This document shows positions 1 to 12,199 of a stretch of DNA of 64,000 bases, piece after piece; position 1 is the stretch's first letter; the number at the start of each line of letters is the position of its first letter. The translations under genes were made by a program, and so were the position numbers. The stretch comes from Henckelia pumila (Eukaryota > Streptophyta > Magnoliopsida > Lamiales > Gesneriaceae), in assembly GCF_033568475.1 (NCBI RefSeq), contig NC_133122.1, positions 143,413,402 through 143,477,401 on the forward strand. The letters run 5' to 3'. The notes beneath the pieces were generated by a model, which saw only the letters and a program-made list of their open reading frames with translations, was not told where the DNA came from and ran no database searches.

Positions 1-766
1 CTAGCATGTTATGTTATTATGTAACGTTCATGATATGAATGAGTTATATCCTTAAATTATGTATATACATGTTATTCATACTGAGATTTATTCTCACCGG
101 AGTTATCCTACTGTTGCTTTGTTTGTATGTGTGCATTGCATCAGGTTGGGGTATGATCAAGCTAGAGTTGGCTTGGATAGCTTGAGAAGAGAGATAGCAT
201 GTGGTGATTCGGGTTTTAAGAAGATGACATGTATTTATGATTTGGTAAACATGTTAGAAAGCAAGAACCTTTGTATATGTTGTTTTTGTCAAGTATTGAT
301 TTATACTTGAGAATTCATGTATTCTAGATCACTTGATATTAGTTTGAATGCATGTAAAGTATCTAGCATGATGTTGAGAAGTTTATATGAAGTTGGTATG
401 AGATTTGGAATCAAATTGTACAGTAAAGTTGCATTTTTATTTTCTAGACAGAGTGCCCGCTCGATCGGGTAAACTCCACGGATCGAGCGCGGCCTGTGAA
501 TTTCCAAAGCAGAGAAGTGAGTTTTTGGGCTCGCTCGATCGGGTGATTTCCACCGATCGAGCGAGACCAATATGGATTCAAACCCGAGAGCTGGATTTTC
601 TTGCCCGCTCGATCGGGTGAATTTACCCGATCGAGCGAGGTGCTCAATTTTTTTTTAAAATTTTTTTTTTTAGCTCTTAGTTTGAATATTCTTTTATTGT
701 TTGATTAATTGTCTATTAATCGTTAATTACCCTAAGATGAGATTAGCAACCCGGGTCCCCACAACA
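1..766 (+). mobile_element. 5' LTR (right part) of outer Ty3/gypsy element
   Basis: This stretch repeats 16477-17245 almost base for base, with roughly 15 differences by eye plus homopolymer length changes. It ends in CCCCACAACA and is followed directly by a primer-binding site. The left part of the LTR lies outside the window; the full-length partner at 14326-17245 is 2920 bp. The short open frames here, and the matching ones in the partner, come from repeat DNA and are not genes. The right end holds three hairpin units, annotated separately. Confidence 0.93.
456..637. repeat. Three-hairpin cluster in the outer gypsy LTR
   Basis: Three inverted-repeat units share the arm CGCTCGATC / GATCGAGCG. 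Unit 1 has arms 458-466 and 481-489. Unit 2 has arms 530-540 and 555-565. Unit 3 is perfect: 13-bp arms at 606-618 and 625-637 around a 6-base loop. The units are spaced about 70 bp apart, and the cluster ends 129 bp before the LTR end. The same three units occur in the 3' LTR at about 16930-17113. Function is unknown; a role in RNA structure or chromatin would be inference. Confidence 0.9.
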
Positions 767-768
767 GG

Positions 769-781
769 TGGTATCAAAGCG
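769..781 (+). other. Primer-binding site of outer gypsy element
   Basis: TGGTATCAAAGCG lies two bases after the LTR end. It closely resembles the complement of the initiator tRNA-Met 3' end used as primer by most plant LTR retrotransposons. Just after it, a 15-base segment (GCGTAAAGTCTTGGA) is tandemly duplicated at 779-808. Confidence 0.85.
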
Positions 782-1246
782 TAAAGTCTTGGAGCGTAAA
801 GTCTTGGACTAAGATAGAAGTTGAGCGGGGTAGATTGAGTCGCATGCATTTATAGTATTGCATGAGTATGCTTTACTTGTTTTACAGAATTGTATGCGAC
901 TATGATTGCTTGATTGAACACTACTTGCTTTATTAAGATGAGAATTACATGCTTATATGCTGATATGTATGTCTGAGTTAGTGAATTCATTAGAATAAAT
1001 GAATTCGTTTTAAGCATGTAATATGTGAAAACGCATGAGAATTTGCAAGCATGTGTTCTATTCAGAAGCATGAGATTATATGTATGTTATACTGACATTG
1101 TATATTATAATCTCTGCCATATATATTGCTTCTGTTATCGAATAAGACAGATTATGAAGATAGCATGAGAACCTCAGACAGAACAGAACCGCAGATAGAA
1201 CAGAACAGTATTGAGGTAAGTTTTTGAACCGATTGTACTGAGGTGT

Positions 1247-1251
1247 ATGTT
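1247..1251. repeat. Target-site duplication, left copy (ATGTT)
   Basis: ATGTT directly precedes the TG that opens the 5' LTR at 1252. The identical 5-mer follows the terminal CA of the 3' LTR at 11187-11191. Confidence 0.92.
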
Positions 1252-3887
1252 TGTAACATCCAGTATTTTTAATACGTAAATTCGCATGCATAATTAGGGA
1301 TTTTATTTATTTAGAATTTTATATTATGGGTTAAATAATTATGTAAAATTATGTGTGCATGTTTTAAGTTATTTTTAAGCATTTAACCCATAATTAGTGA
1401 TTTTTCATGATTTATGGAAATTAATTGTTTTGATCGCGTATACGGGACCGTGGACGGACGAGATACCAAAATATTTAGCAAAAAATATTTTATGAGTTTT
1501 ATGAGCCTTAAAATAATATTTTAAGGTATTTTGTCAAGAAAAATTTAGTATTTAGTTATATATTTATTTAAGGGTTTATTTTTAGTCAAAATAAGTCATT
1601 TTAATGACTTTTATTAAATTTTAAAAATCCCTTAAATTTATATTTTGGGATTTGGGTTGTGTTATCAGAATTATTAAGTTATTATGGAGTTTTAAATATT
1701 TAATTAGGTATGATTTTATTTCTAAATTAGTTAATATCCTATTTTAATTTTATTTATAAAATTTAAAACAAACCTACCCTATTTCTCAACCCTAATCAGC
1801 CGAGTCCCACCTTCTTCCAAACCCTCTTCACGCCTCCATCTCAGAAAAATAGTCCTCCATAGCCGATCAACTCGTTCTTTGAAGATTTATCGAGTTTTTG
1901 GTCTGTTCATCGTCCCGGAGATCTTATACGCATCAACCTACTTCAAAAAATTATAAAGGCATGTTTGATTCCTTTTATTCTACACTATATAAGCTATTAA
2001 ATCTCTTTTCATCAGAATCACCACGATTTTTACGTTAGAAAATCTAGAAATTTGAAGCATGCATGTTTAGTCATGTTTTTATTCATGTTTTTGCTTGTTT
2101 GCTTGGACATAGCCACGTTTTTCAGCCATGGGAGGGACCAGACTGCTGCTGGTCATGTAAGGGTGTGAGTGAGGGTCCTAGGACTCATTTGGCTTAGTGG
2201 GATCGAACCAAGAAGGGCTAGGAACGAAGCCATCTCAGCTGGTTATCTTGGGGTGCACAGTTTAGGGTTGTTGGAAGAGGGGCTCGGTCCTGCTGTATGG
2301 GGCATGGCTGGGACCGAGCCATGGTAGGTTAGGACCGGCAGGACCTTGGGAAGGTCCTGCCGGCGGCGCTCCGGCCGGCCATGGCCGAAGCAAGGTTCAG
2401 GGCTGCTGCTCGTGCAGCCGAAGGGAGTAGGGAGGGGGGTACGGGTTTTGGGCTGGGGCTGGGTGCTGGGTCGGGTCTTGGGGTCAGGGTTAGGTCAGTA
2501 GAGTTTAGGGTCGGGTCAAGTGAGTTCGGGTCTAGGTTAGGTGGGCCGGGCTCGAGTATTTTAATTTTTAATTAATTAAGAGATTAATTGGTTTTGGGCT
2601 TTTATTAATTAGTTAGAAAATTATTTGGGCCTCCAAATAATTTTATTTGGGCTTTAAATAATTTATTTAAGTTAGCCCAATGATTTTATGGGCTTGGGAG
2701 CCCATGAGAATTTTTGGGCCAGTCAGTGGATTTTTGGGCCAGTCTAGAATTTTATTGGGCTTAATTAAGTTAATGGGCTTAAATATTTTTATTTAGGCCC
2801 AATTAAGTTTAATTAAGTTATTTGGGCTAAGATATGATTATTGGGCTTTTATTTAAGTTTAATGGGCTTAGAGTGAGTGACCAGCAGTCTGGACCAACTC
2901 ATGAAAAATAAATAAGTCCGGGATATATATTTAATTATTTTTATGCATAAAGTCTATTTTAAGTATAAGTATATTATATTATGAAAAATTAATTAAATAT
3001 ATATTACGGACATATATTCAGTGCATGCATTCATGAAATAATTTTATGGCATGATTTAATGTTTAAGGTTGAGCTAGAAAATAATTTTATGTTGGAAGTT
3101 GAAGTAGTGTGACAATTTAAGGAGGACCAGTCCCCACATGTTAAGGGCAGTTTACTGTCAATTTAAGGTTAGTTTACTACCAGTAAGAGGTGATTCGTCA
3201 CCACCGCGTACGTTGGTTCTAAGAGACTGATCAGTCGAACTTTTAAGTTTAAGGTTAGACTACGGATATGACCATGCGATGTTAGAAAATGTTATGCTCA
3301 ACAATGTTTATGTATGTAATATATGATTATATATAAGATCAAGTTTAAGCAAGATTTTCAGTCATGATTCATGATTTTTAAGCATGCTCATTCATGTATA
3401 TGTTATATATTAGTATTCCAGTGATTTAAATTATTTTAAACTCTTGTTATGTTAGCATGTTGGGCCTCTAGGCTCACTACACTTATATGGTGCAGGTGAG
3501 TACGTAGAGGAAGATGTAGTTCCTATCGGTGGTGAGGACGTATGAGCGGACATGCAGTGATCCCCCGTGACCGCCGGCTGAGTCTTTATGGATATTTTTA
3601 AGAATTTTTAAAAACTCTGTTTCTTTTATGTTTGTCAGTGGTGAATTTTAGTACTATTTTTATTAAATAATTTTTATTGCATGCAAACTTTTAAGTGGAT
3701 TATTTGACAGTATTCTATTTAAGTTTGACTCAGTTATTTAAGTAAGAATGTTGCATTTTATTTATGTTATTTTTAAATCTGTTTATTTTGTGCATATATG
3801 TATGGGCATGTATGTACATCTATTTTACTTAGTATTATTTTTTTTAAAAAAAATTTCCGCATATATTATTTTAGTAGGGTCGTTTCA
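1252..3887 (+). mobile_element. 5' LTR of nested chromovirus
   Basis: The LTR begins TGTAACATCCAG and ends GGTCGTTTCA. It matches 8526-11186 closely, with scattered substitutions and small indels of a few percent by eye. A G-rich segment at 2380-2560 is followed at about 2580-2880 by an AT-rich block with a dozen or so GGGCTT / AGCCCA motifs. Short open frames in the LTR, such as the glycine-rich one at 2381-2575, have no support as genes. Confidence 0.93.
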
Positions 3888-3889
3888 AT

Positions 3890-3901
3890 TGGTATCAAAG
3901 C
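3890..3901 (+). other. Primer-binding site of nested chromovirus
   Basis: TGGTATCAAAGC lies two bases after the 5' LTR end and resembles the complement of the initiator tRNA-Met 3' end. Confidence 0.85.
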
Positions 3902-4090
3902 CGCGTTCTTGGAGGGGTCATCACTTCTATGCGAGCTCAGAAATCCACGCTACCGGTCTGTAAGTTTTAATTGCTTTTAGTATGATTTAGTAGTATCATG
4001 TTTAAGACTTAAACATTTATGTTAGCAGAAAATCTTTAAGTACTTAGTTATGCATGTCGATTTACATAAAGAAATATGTGGTGGTGTAGA

Positions 4091-7000
4091 ATGCCTCCGA
4101 GACCAGTGAACAGGCGTGGAGGATCCCCACCTCCGCAAAACCCTCTATTAGCATTGGAACAGGCCAATGCAAATATGATGGCCGGGATTACTGCTCTGTT
4201 GGAGCAGCAGGCAGCACGTCCGAGACTGTCCCATGATGAGGACGTGGCGGAGAGGTTCCAGAAGAAGGGACCTAAGGAGTTCGCAGGTGCCACAGATCCA
4301 CTCATTGCTGAGGGGTGGATCCGTTCTTTGGAGAGCATCTTTGCTTACATGGGTTTGACTGATGCGGACAAGGTGAGGTGCGCAGTGTACATGCTAAAGG
4401 GTGATGCAGACTTATGGTGGGAGAGTGCATCACGGGGAGTGAATCTGACTACTTTGCGATGGACAGACTTCCGGAGGATGTTTTTCTCCAAGTATTTCAC
4501 TGAAGACATGCGCAGTAGCATGATTCGAGATTTCATGAGTCTCTGACAGGGAGACAAGACAGTTGTAGAGTACACCCGACAGTTCGAGAGGGGCTGTCAC
4601 CTTGTGCCGCTGATTGCTGACAGTGCGCCTGAGAAGATGAGACAGTTTATTGAGGGGCTCAGGGCAGAGATCAAGCATGACGTTCGTATGGCGGACGTCC
4701 TTACTTATGAGATGGCAGTCAGTTGAGCCTTGCGTTCGGAGGATGGTAGGAGAGAGATCCACAGAGAGCAGCAGGGTAAGAGGCAGTTTCAGTCTGGATA
4801 TCAGCGACCATCTTCGCAGCCTCCTGCGAAGAAGCAGTTTACTGGGCCGTCTAAGGGCCCGAACCAGCAGAAGCCACAACAGCAGAGACAGCAGCCTAGG
4901 GGCGGGGCCCCTAATGCTGGAGGATATCCTACTTGCCCGAAGTGCCAGAAGATGCATCCAGGACCATGTCTTCTAGGAGTGGGCGTCTATTTTCATTGTA
5001 AGGAGCCAGGGCACCAGATGGTCAATTGCCCGAGGAAGAAGAACACTACATGGAGAGTGTTCGTGATGCAAGCTGAGGAGGCAGACCCAGATACCTCCTT
5101 GATCACCGGGAGAATTCTAGTTGGAGGCAACTCCACGTTTGCGTTGCTAGATTCAGGGGCTACGCATTCGTTTATCTCCCTAGAGTTTATCAGATAGATA
5201 GGCATCACACCTGAGATTGCCGACAGTGGTTATGATGTCACTATGCCGTCAGGACAGATTATTTCTACTCTAGTGTCATTTGAGAGCTGGATTTGGAGCT
5301 GCAGGGGCACTCCATTCGCGCAGATGTAGTGGTTTTTCCATTGAGCGGATTTGACTTGATATTGGGTATGGACTGGTTGACAGTCAATGGAGCTTCGATT
5401 GATTTTCGTCGGAGGACAGTGTCAGTGAAACCGCCGGAAGGCGACCCGTTTACTTTTCATGCATCTCAGAGCAGTGATATTCCTCAGGTGATATCTCTTA
5501 TTCAGGCGAGGAAGCTGTTGAAACGGGGTTGCCGAAGTTTCCTAGCGAGTATTGTCACGGCCTCAGAACCAGCTAGTAGATCATTATCAGAGATAGAGGT
5601 GGTTCGTGATTTTTCGGACGTCTTTCCGGAGGATGTTGCAGGGATTCCACCAGTGAGAGAGGTGGAGTTCAGTATCGACTTATTGCCAGACACGGTGCCT
5701 ATCTCAAAGGCACCATACAGACTAGCTCCTACCGAGATGAAAGAGTTGAAGGAGCAGATTCAGGAGTTATTAGAGAAAGGCTTTGTTCGTCCTAGCTTTT
5801 CTCCATGGAGAGCTCCAGTGTTATTTGTGAAGAAGAAGGATGGCAGTATGAGACTGTGCATCGATTATCGAGAGCTCAATAGGGTCACAGTGAAGAATAA
5901 GTACCCACTGCCAAGGATAGAGGACTTATTTGATCAGTTGCAGGGAGCTTTGGTGTTCTCCAAGATCGATCTGCGATCTGGTTATCATCAGCTGTGAGTT
6001 AGAGAGGCAGATGTGTCCAAGACTGCTTTTCGGACACGTTATGGGCATTACGAGTTCTTAGTAATGCCATTTGGGATGACCAATGCTCCAGCGGTTTTCA
6101 TGGATCTCATGAACCGGGTATTTCAGCCGTATCTTGATCAGTTCATCATAGTCTTCATTGATGATATCTTGATCTACTCTAGGAGCGTTGAGGAGCATAG
6201 GCAGCATCTACAGACAGCCTTGCAGATTTTGAGAGAGCATCGTTTGTTTGCCAAGTTCAGCAAGTGCGAGTTTTGGCTTGAGCAAGTGGCATTTCTTGGC
6301 CACATTATTTCGAGAGATGGGATTGCAGTGGATCAGTCAAATGTTGAGGCAGTGCAGAAATGGGGTATTCCAAGGAATGCTTCGGAGATTCGCAGTTTTT
6401 TGGGTTTGACAGGATATTATAGGAAGTTCATCAAGGGTTTTTCCTCTATTGCAGTACCCTTGACTTCCTTAACCAAGAAGAATGCGAAGTTTATTTGGAG
6501 TTCAGACTGTCAGAGGAGCTTCGATCAGCTGAAGGAAGCACTCACTACCGCACCGGTTTTAGCGATGACAGTACCACACGAGGAGTTAGTGGTATACACC
6601 GACGCGTCTAATCTAGGTTTAGGCGCAGTACTTATGCAGTGTGATAAGGTTATTGCTTATGCGTCGAGGTAGTTGAAGATTCACGAGCAGAACTACCCGA
6701 CACATGACTTGGAGTTAGCAGCAGTGGTCTTCGCTTTGAAAATCTGGAGGCAATATCTGTATGGCGAGAAGTGAAAGATTTTCACGGATCATAAGAGCCT
6801 CAAGTACTTCTTCACTCAGAAGGAGTTGAACATGAGGCAACGGAGGTGGTTGGAGTTAGTGAAAGATTACGACTGCGACATTAGCTACCATCCAGTTAAG
6901 GCTAATGTAGTGGCCGATGCTTTGAGTCGGAAGTCGACAGTGGTATCATGTTTAACAGTGCAGTTACCACTGTAGAGCGAGATTCAAAAGTTTGGTTTGG

Positions 7001-8480
7001 AGTTTTACTCGAGTGGTCATGCACCGAGCTTGTCGGTGTTGACGGTGCAGCCAGTTCTACGAGATCGGATCAGAGATGGACAGCCTACAGATGAGGAGTT
7101 ACATCGGTTGGTGCAGAGGGATGAGGTTAAGGGCAATCTTCTTTTTACTATCAGTGATGGCATTATTCAGTACAGTGGTCGATTGTGTGTCCCGAACATT
7201 GATCAGTTGAGGACTGAGATCCTGACAGAGGCTCACACATCTCCGTATTCCATTCATCCAGAAAGTATGAAGATGTATAAGGATTTGCAGACTTTGTATT
7301 GGTAGCCCGACATGAAGAGTGATATCGCACGATTCGTATCAGAGTGCTTGACTTGTCAGCAGGTCAAGGCAGAGCATCAGCGTCCAGCAGGGTTGCTTAA
7401 TCCTTACCCATTCCGGTATGGAAGTGGGAGAACATCACGATGGATTTCGTAGTTGGGCTTCCGAGGAGTAACAGAGGGAGCACAGCTATTTGGGTGATCG
7501 TGGATAGACTCACCAAGTCAGCTCATTTCTTGCCGGTGAGGACTAATTACTCATTGACATAGTATGCAGAGCTTTACATCAAGGAGATTGTTAGACTGCA
7601 TGGCATACCAGTGTCGATAGTATCAGACAGAGATCCGAGATTTACGTCTGTGTTTTGGAAGAGTTTGCACACAGCATTGGGGACTAGACTTCTGTTCAGC
7701 ACAGCTTTTCATCTCCAGACAGATGGTCAGTCAGAGAGGGTGATACAGATTCTTGAGGACTTACTGAGAGCCTGTGTCATCGATTTTCAGGACTCGTGAG
7801 AGACTAGACTGCCATTAGTGGAGTTTACCTATAACAACAGTTTTCAGTCGTCTATAGGTATGGCTCCTTATGCAGCATTGTATGGGAGGAGATACAGATC
7901 TCCTGTGCATTGGGATGAGGTCGGCGAGAGGATCTTACTTGGTCCTGAGATCGTACAGCAGACAGCTGACATTGTGACTCAGATTCGGGATCGTATGAGG
8001 ACTGCTCAAAGTCGTCAGAAGAGTTATGCAGATACTCGACGACGAGATTTGGAGTTCGCAGTAGGTGATCACGTGTTTCTGAGAGTGTCACCTATGAAAG
8101 GGGTGATGAGATTTGGACGCAGAGGCAAGTTGAATCCGAGATATATTGGGTCATTTGAGATCGTGGAGAGAGTTGGCACTTTGGCATATCGATTAGCACT
8201 ACCGCCAGGGCTTGCAGCAGTGCACAACGTCTTTCATGTATCCATGCTTCGGAGATATGTCTCTAACCCGTCGCATGTGTTGAATTACGAGCCCTTGCAG
8301 TTGCCACCTGATCTGGTTTATGAGGAGAGGCCAGTACGGATCTTGGCTAAGGAGGAGCGGAGACTTAGGACGCGTGTCATACCGATGGTCAGAGTTCAGT
8401 GGCTGAATCACTCAGAGGAGGAAGCTACTTGGGAGACCGAGGCAGACATGAGGACTCGCTACCCGGAGTTGTTCGGGTAA
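4091..8480 (+). pseudogene. Broken gag-pol polyprotein of nested chromovirus
   Basis: The frame opens at ATG 4091 (MPPRPVNRRG) and ends with TAA at 8478. The retrotransposon gag domain is at about 4190-4720. The zinc knuckle at about 4990-5030 reads YFHCKEPGHQMVNC, with Tyr where the first Cys is expected. The protease motif LLDSGATHSF is at about 5143-5175. Reverse transcriptase spans about 5690-6300, with the catalytic motif FIDDILIYS at about 6156. RNase H has YTDAS at about 6595. Integrase has its HHCC region at about 7230-7370, SDRDPRF at 7624 and TDGQSE at 7720. The C-terminal part keeps HNVFHVSMLR and a chromodomain-like EEATWETEADMR. In-frame stops lie at 4544, 4724, 5195, 5281, 5995, 6670, 6772, 6973, 7303, 7560 and 7797. 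Single-base losses lie near 5265 and 7405. No functional polyprotein can be made. Confidence 0.93.
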
Positions 8481-8510
8481 GTACTTTAATTTCGAGGACA
8501 AAATTCAAAT

Positions 8511-8525
8511 TAAGGGGGGGAGAAT
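8511..8525 (+). other. Polypurine tract of nested chromovirus
   Basis: A run of A and G with seven consecutive Gs directly precedes the 3' LTR. This is the position of the plus-strand primer. Confidence 0.85.
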
Positions 8526-11186
8526 TGTAACATCCAGTATTTTTAATACGTAAATTCGCATGCATAATTAGGGATTTTATTTATTTAGAATTTTAGATTA
8601 TGGGTTAAATAATTATGTGAAATTATGTGTGCATGTTTTAAGTTATTTTTAAGCATTTAACCCATAATTAGTGATTTTTCATGATTTATGAAAATTAATT
8701 GTTTTGATCGCGTAGACGGGACCGTGGACGGACGAGATACCAAAATATTTAGCCAAAAATATTTTATGAGTTTTATGAGCCTTAAAATAATATTTTAAGA
8801 TATTTTGTCAAGAAAAATTTAGTATTTAGTTATATATTTATTTAAGGATTTATTTTTAGCCAAAATAAGTCATTTTAATGACTTTTATTAAATTTTAAAA
8901 ATCCCTTAAATTTATATTTTGGGATTTGGGTTGTGTTATCAGAATTATTAAGTTATTATAGAGTTTTAAATATTTAATTAGGTATGATTTTATTTCTAAA
9001 TTAGTTAATATCCTATTTTAATTCTATTTATCAAATTTAAAACAAACCTACCCTATCTCTCAACCCTAATCAGCCGACTCCCACCTTCTTCCAAACCCTC
9101 TTCACGCCTCCATCTCAGAAAAATAGTCCTCCATAGCCGATCAACTCGTTCTTTGAAGATTTATCGAGTTTTTGGTCCGTTCGTCGTCCCGGAGCCCTTA
9201 TACGCATCAACCTACTTCAAACAATTATAAAGGAATGTTTGATTCCTTTTCTTCTATACTATATAAGCTATTAAATCTCTTTTCATCAGAATCACCAAGA
9301 TTTTTACGTTAGAAAATCTGGAAATTTGAAGCATGCATGTTTAGTCATGTTTTTATTCATGTTTTTGCTTGTTTGCTTGGACATAGCCACGTTTTTTAGC
9401 CATGGGAGGGACCAGACTGCTGCTGGTTGTGTAAGGGTGTGAGTGAGGGTCCTAGGAGTCATTTGGCTCAGTGGGATCGAACCAGGAAGGGCTAGGAACG
9501 AAGCCATCTCAGCTGGTTATCTTGGGGTGCACAGTTTAGGGTTGTTGGAAGAGGGGCTCGGTCCTGCTGTATGGGGCATGGCTGGGACCGAGCCATGGTA
9601 GGTTAAGACCGATAGGACCTTGGGAAGGTCCTGCCAGCGGCGCTCCGACCGGCCATGGCCGGAGCAAGGCGGCAGCAGCCCTGAAAGGGCTGCTGCTCGC
9701 GCAGCCGAAGGGACTAGGGAGGGGGGTATGGGTTTTGGGCTGGGGCTGGGGCTGGGTTCTGGGTCGGGTCTTGGGGTCAGGGTTGGGTCAGTAGAGTTTA
9801 GGGTCGGGTCAAGTGAGTTTGGGTCCGGGTTAGGTGGGCCGGGCTCGAGTATTTTAATTTTTAATTAATTAAGAGATTAATTGATTTTGGGCTTTTATTA
9901 ATTAGTTAGAAAATTATTTGGGCCTCTAAATAATTTTATTTGGGCTTTAAATAATTTATTTAAATTAGCCCAATGATTTTATGGGCTTGGGAGCCCATGA
10001 GAATTTTTGGGCCAGTCAGTGGATTTTTGGGCCAGTCTAGAATTTTATTGGGCTTAATTAAGTTAATGGGCTTAAATATTTTTATTTAGGCCCAATTAAG
10101 TTTAATTAAGTTATTTGGGCTAAGATATGATTATTGGGCTTTTATTTAAGTTTAATGGGCTTAGAGTGAGTGACCAGCAGTCTGGACCAACCCATGAAAA
10201 ATAAATAAGTCCGGGATATATATTTAATTATTTTTATGCATAAATTTTATTTTAAGTATAAGTATATTATATTATGAAAAATTAATTAAATATATATTAC
10301 GGACATATTTTCAGTGCATGCATTCATGAAATAATTTTATGGCATGATTTAATGTTTAAGGTTGAGCTAAAAAATAATTTTATGTTGGAAGTTGAAGTAG
10401 TGTGATAATTTAAGGGTGACCAGTCCCCACATGTTAAGGGCAATTTACTGTCAATGTAAAGGTAGTTTACTACTAGTAAGAGGTGATTCGTCACCGCCGC
10501 GTACGTTGTTCTAAGAGACTGATCAGTCGAACTTTTAAGTTTAAGGTTACACTACGGATATGATCATGCGATGTTAGAAAATGTTATGCTCAACAATGTT
10601 TATGTATGTAATATATGATTATATATAAGATCAAGTTTAAGCAAGATTTTCAGTCATGATTCATGATTTTTAAGCATGCTCATTCATGTATATGTTATGT
10701 ATTAGTATTCCAGTGATTTAAATTATTTTAAACCCTTGTTATGTTAGCATGTTGGGCCTCTAGGCTCACTACACTTATATGATGCAGGTGAGTACGTAGA
10801 GGAAGATGTAGTTCCTACCGGTGGTGACGACGTATGAGCGGACATGCAGTGATCCCCCGTGACCGCCGGCTGAGTCTTTATGGATATTTTTAAGAATTTT
10901 TAAAAACTCTGTTTTTTTTATGTTTGTCAGTGGTGAATTTTAGTACTATTTTTATTAAATAATTTTTATTGCATGCAAACTTTTAAGTGGATTGTTTGAC
11001 AGTATTTTATTTAAGTTTGACTCAGTTATTTAAGTAAGAATGTTGCATTTTATTTATGTTATTTTTAAATCTGTTTATTTTGTGCATATATGTATGGGCA
11101 TGTATGTACATCTATTTTACTTAGTACTATTTTTAAAAAAAAAAAAAATTCCGCATATATTATTTTAGTATGTTTGGGTCGTTTCA
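8526..11186 (+). mobile_element. 3' LTR of nested chromovirus
   Basis: It starts TGTAACATCC and ends GGTCGTTTCA, 2661 bp. It differs from the 5' LTR by scattered substitutions and by an extra small hairpin at 9672-9696. The target duplication follows at once. Confidence 0.93.
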
Positions 11187-11191
11187 ATGTT
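11187..11191. repeat. Target-site duplication, right copy (ATGTT)
   Basis: ATGTT follows the 3' LTR end and matches 1247-1251. The sequence after it resumes the outer gypsy internal region. Confidence 0.92.
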
Positions 11192-12199
11192 AGTTGAACA
11201 ACTCCAAAGTTATTAATCATCAACTCAGAAAGATACAGAATATGCTATGTCTAGAAAGAAGTTGATTTGAAGAGCTGGATCAGTTGTTCAAGAGAAGCAT
11301 ATTCAGATGAACATAGAACCAGCCTGATTTTATATCAACTCCAGGACTTAGCAAGAAGTTGGTGAAGTTGCCAGAAGAAGTACTGAAATTGTTTGGCAGG
11401 TAAGTAAACAGAATTGTTTATTTCCGTATATGCTAAAGAAGATAGAACAGTAGACTTTGCAGAATAGAAGTATAAGTTGATTTCAAGCCAGAGAAGAACG
11501 AAAGCATGAACCGGTAGTACGAGGCAGAGTTGAATTTTTATTCATGCCTCAGTCATTGTGAAAACCTATGATCATCACCTCCACTACAACTTCCATAGCA
11601 ATATAGCTATGAAGCAAGAGATAGTGGCAACAACAGCAAAGATTGAAAGGCTCAAGTTGTATCAGATAAGAATATTACAGGTAAGTGAGTTAATTCTAGT
11701 TAACCGCTTATATATTGATTGCATAGTATACAGTCATAGATTAGTGATTTGTTATGTTATAATCCGTATCTGATGAGCCTTTATTCAATATATTTGTTGA
11801 GATTTTTGCCTTTGAGTAGAAGAAATGCATTTGAATGATCAGACAGAGAAGATGAAATACAGAATTGAGGAAATAAGATTGAATGTACTGATATCAGATG
11901 TGGGATATTAAGCTAGAATGCATGATTGAATTTGTGCACTGCTAAAACAATAGAAATGAATAGAAATTTATGATATGAGTTTCAGAAATTAGATTTTGTT
12001 ATTTCGGTACTGATTATATCACGATGACCATGGAAGAATGTCAGTAGAAGTTTAGTTGATATATTGAACTAGTACAGAATTAACCTAGAATTGACAGCTA
12101 TGTCAGTGGTTAGAATGTACAGAAATAGTTCAATGACATATTTCGACCTTTATACGACATGAATGCAGTTCTATATAGAGTGGTGTCTAGTATGAAAAT

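Larger units (their letters stand above)
1252..11186 (+). mobile_element. Complete nested Ty3/gypsy chromovirus (Tekay/Del-like)
   Basis: This is a full element of about 9.9 kb: 5' LTR 1252-3887, primer-binding site, gag-pol 4091-8480, polypurine tract, 3' LTR 8526-11186. It is flanked by a perfect 5-bp target duplication. Domain order is gag, zinc knuckle, protease, reverse transcriptase, RNase H, integrase and a C-terminal chromodomain-like segment, which is the gypsy order. The long LTRs (about 2.65 kb) and the chromodomain tail suggest the Tekay/Del clade; that placement is inference. It inserted in the same orientation into the older outer element and is non-autonomous now because its frame is broken. 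Confidence 0.92.

Noticed and set aside
59..310. Open frame of 83 codons, repeated at 16532-16786
   Set aside because: Both lie at the same place in two LTRs of one element; no family features and no reason to be translated.
456..637. CRISPR-like spaced palindromes
   Set aside because: Only three imperfect units inside a plant LTR, with related spacers; CRISPR arrays do not occur in such a setting.
301..647. Frames rich in SLDR/PDRA motifs on both strands
   Set aside because: They are readings of the CGCTCGATC hairpin units, not proteins.
2381..2575. Glycine-rich frame in the chromovirus LTR, with a partner at 9620-9868
   Set aside because: G-rich LTR sequence with length changes between the two copies; not a gene.
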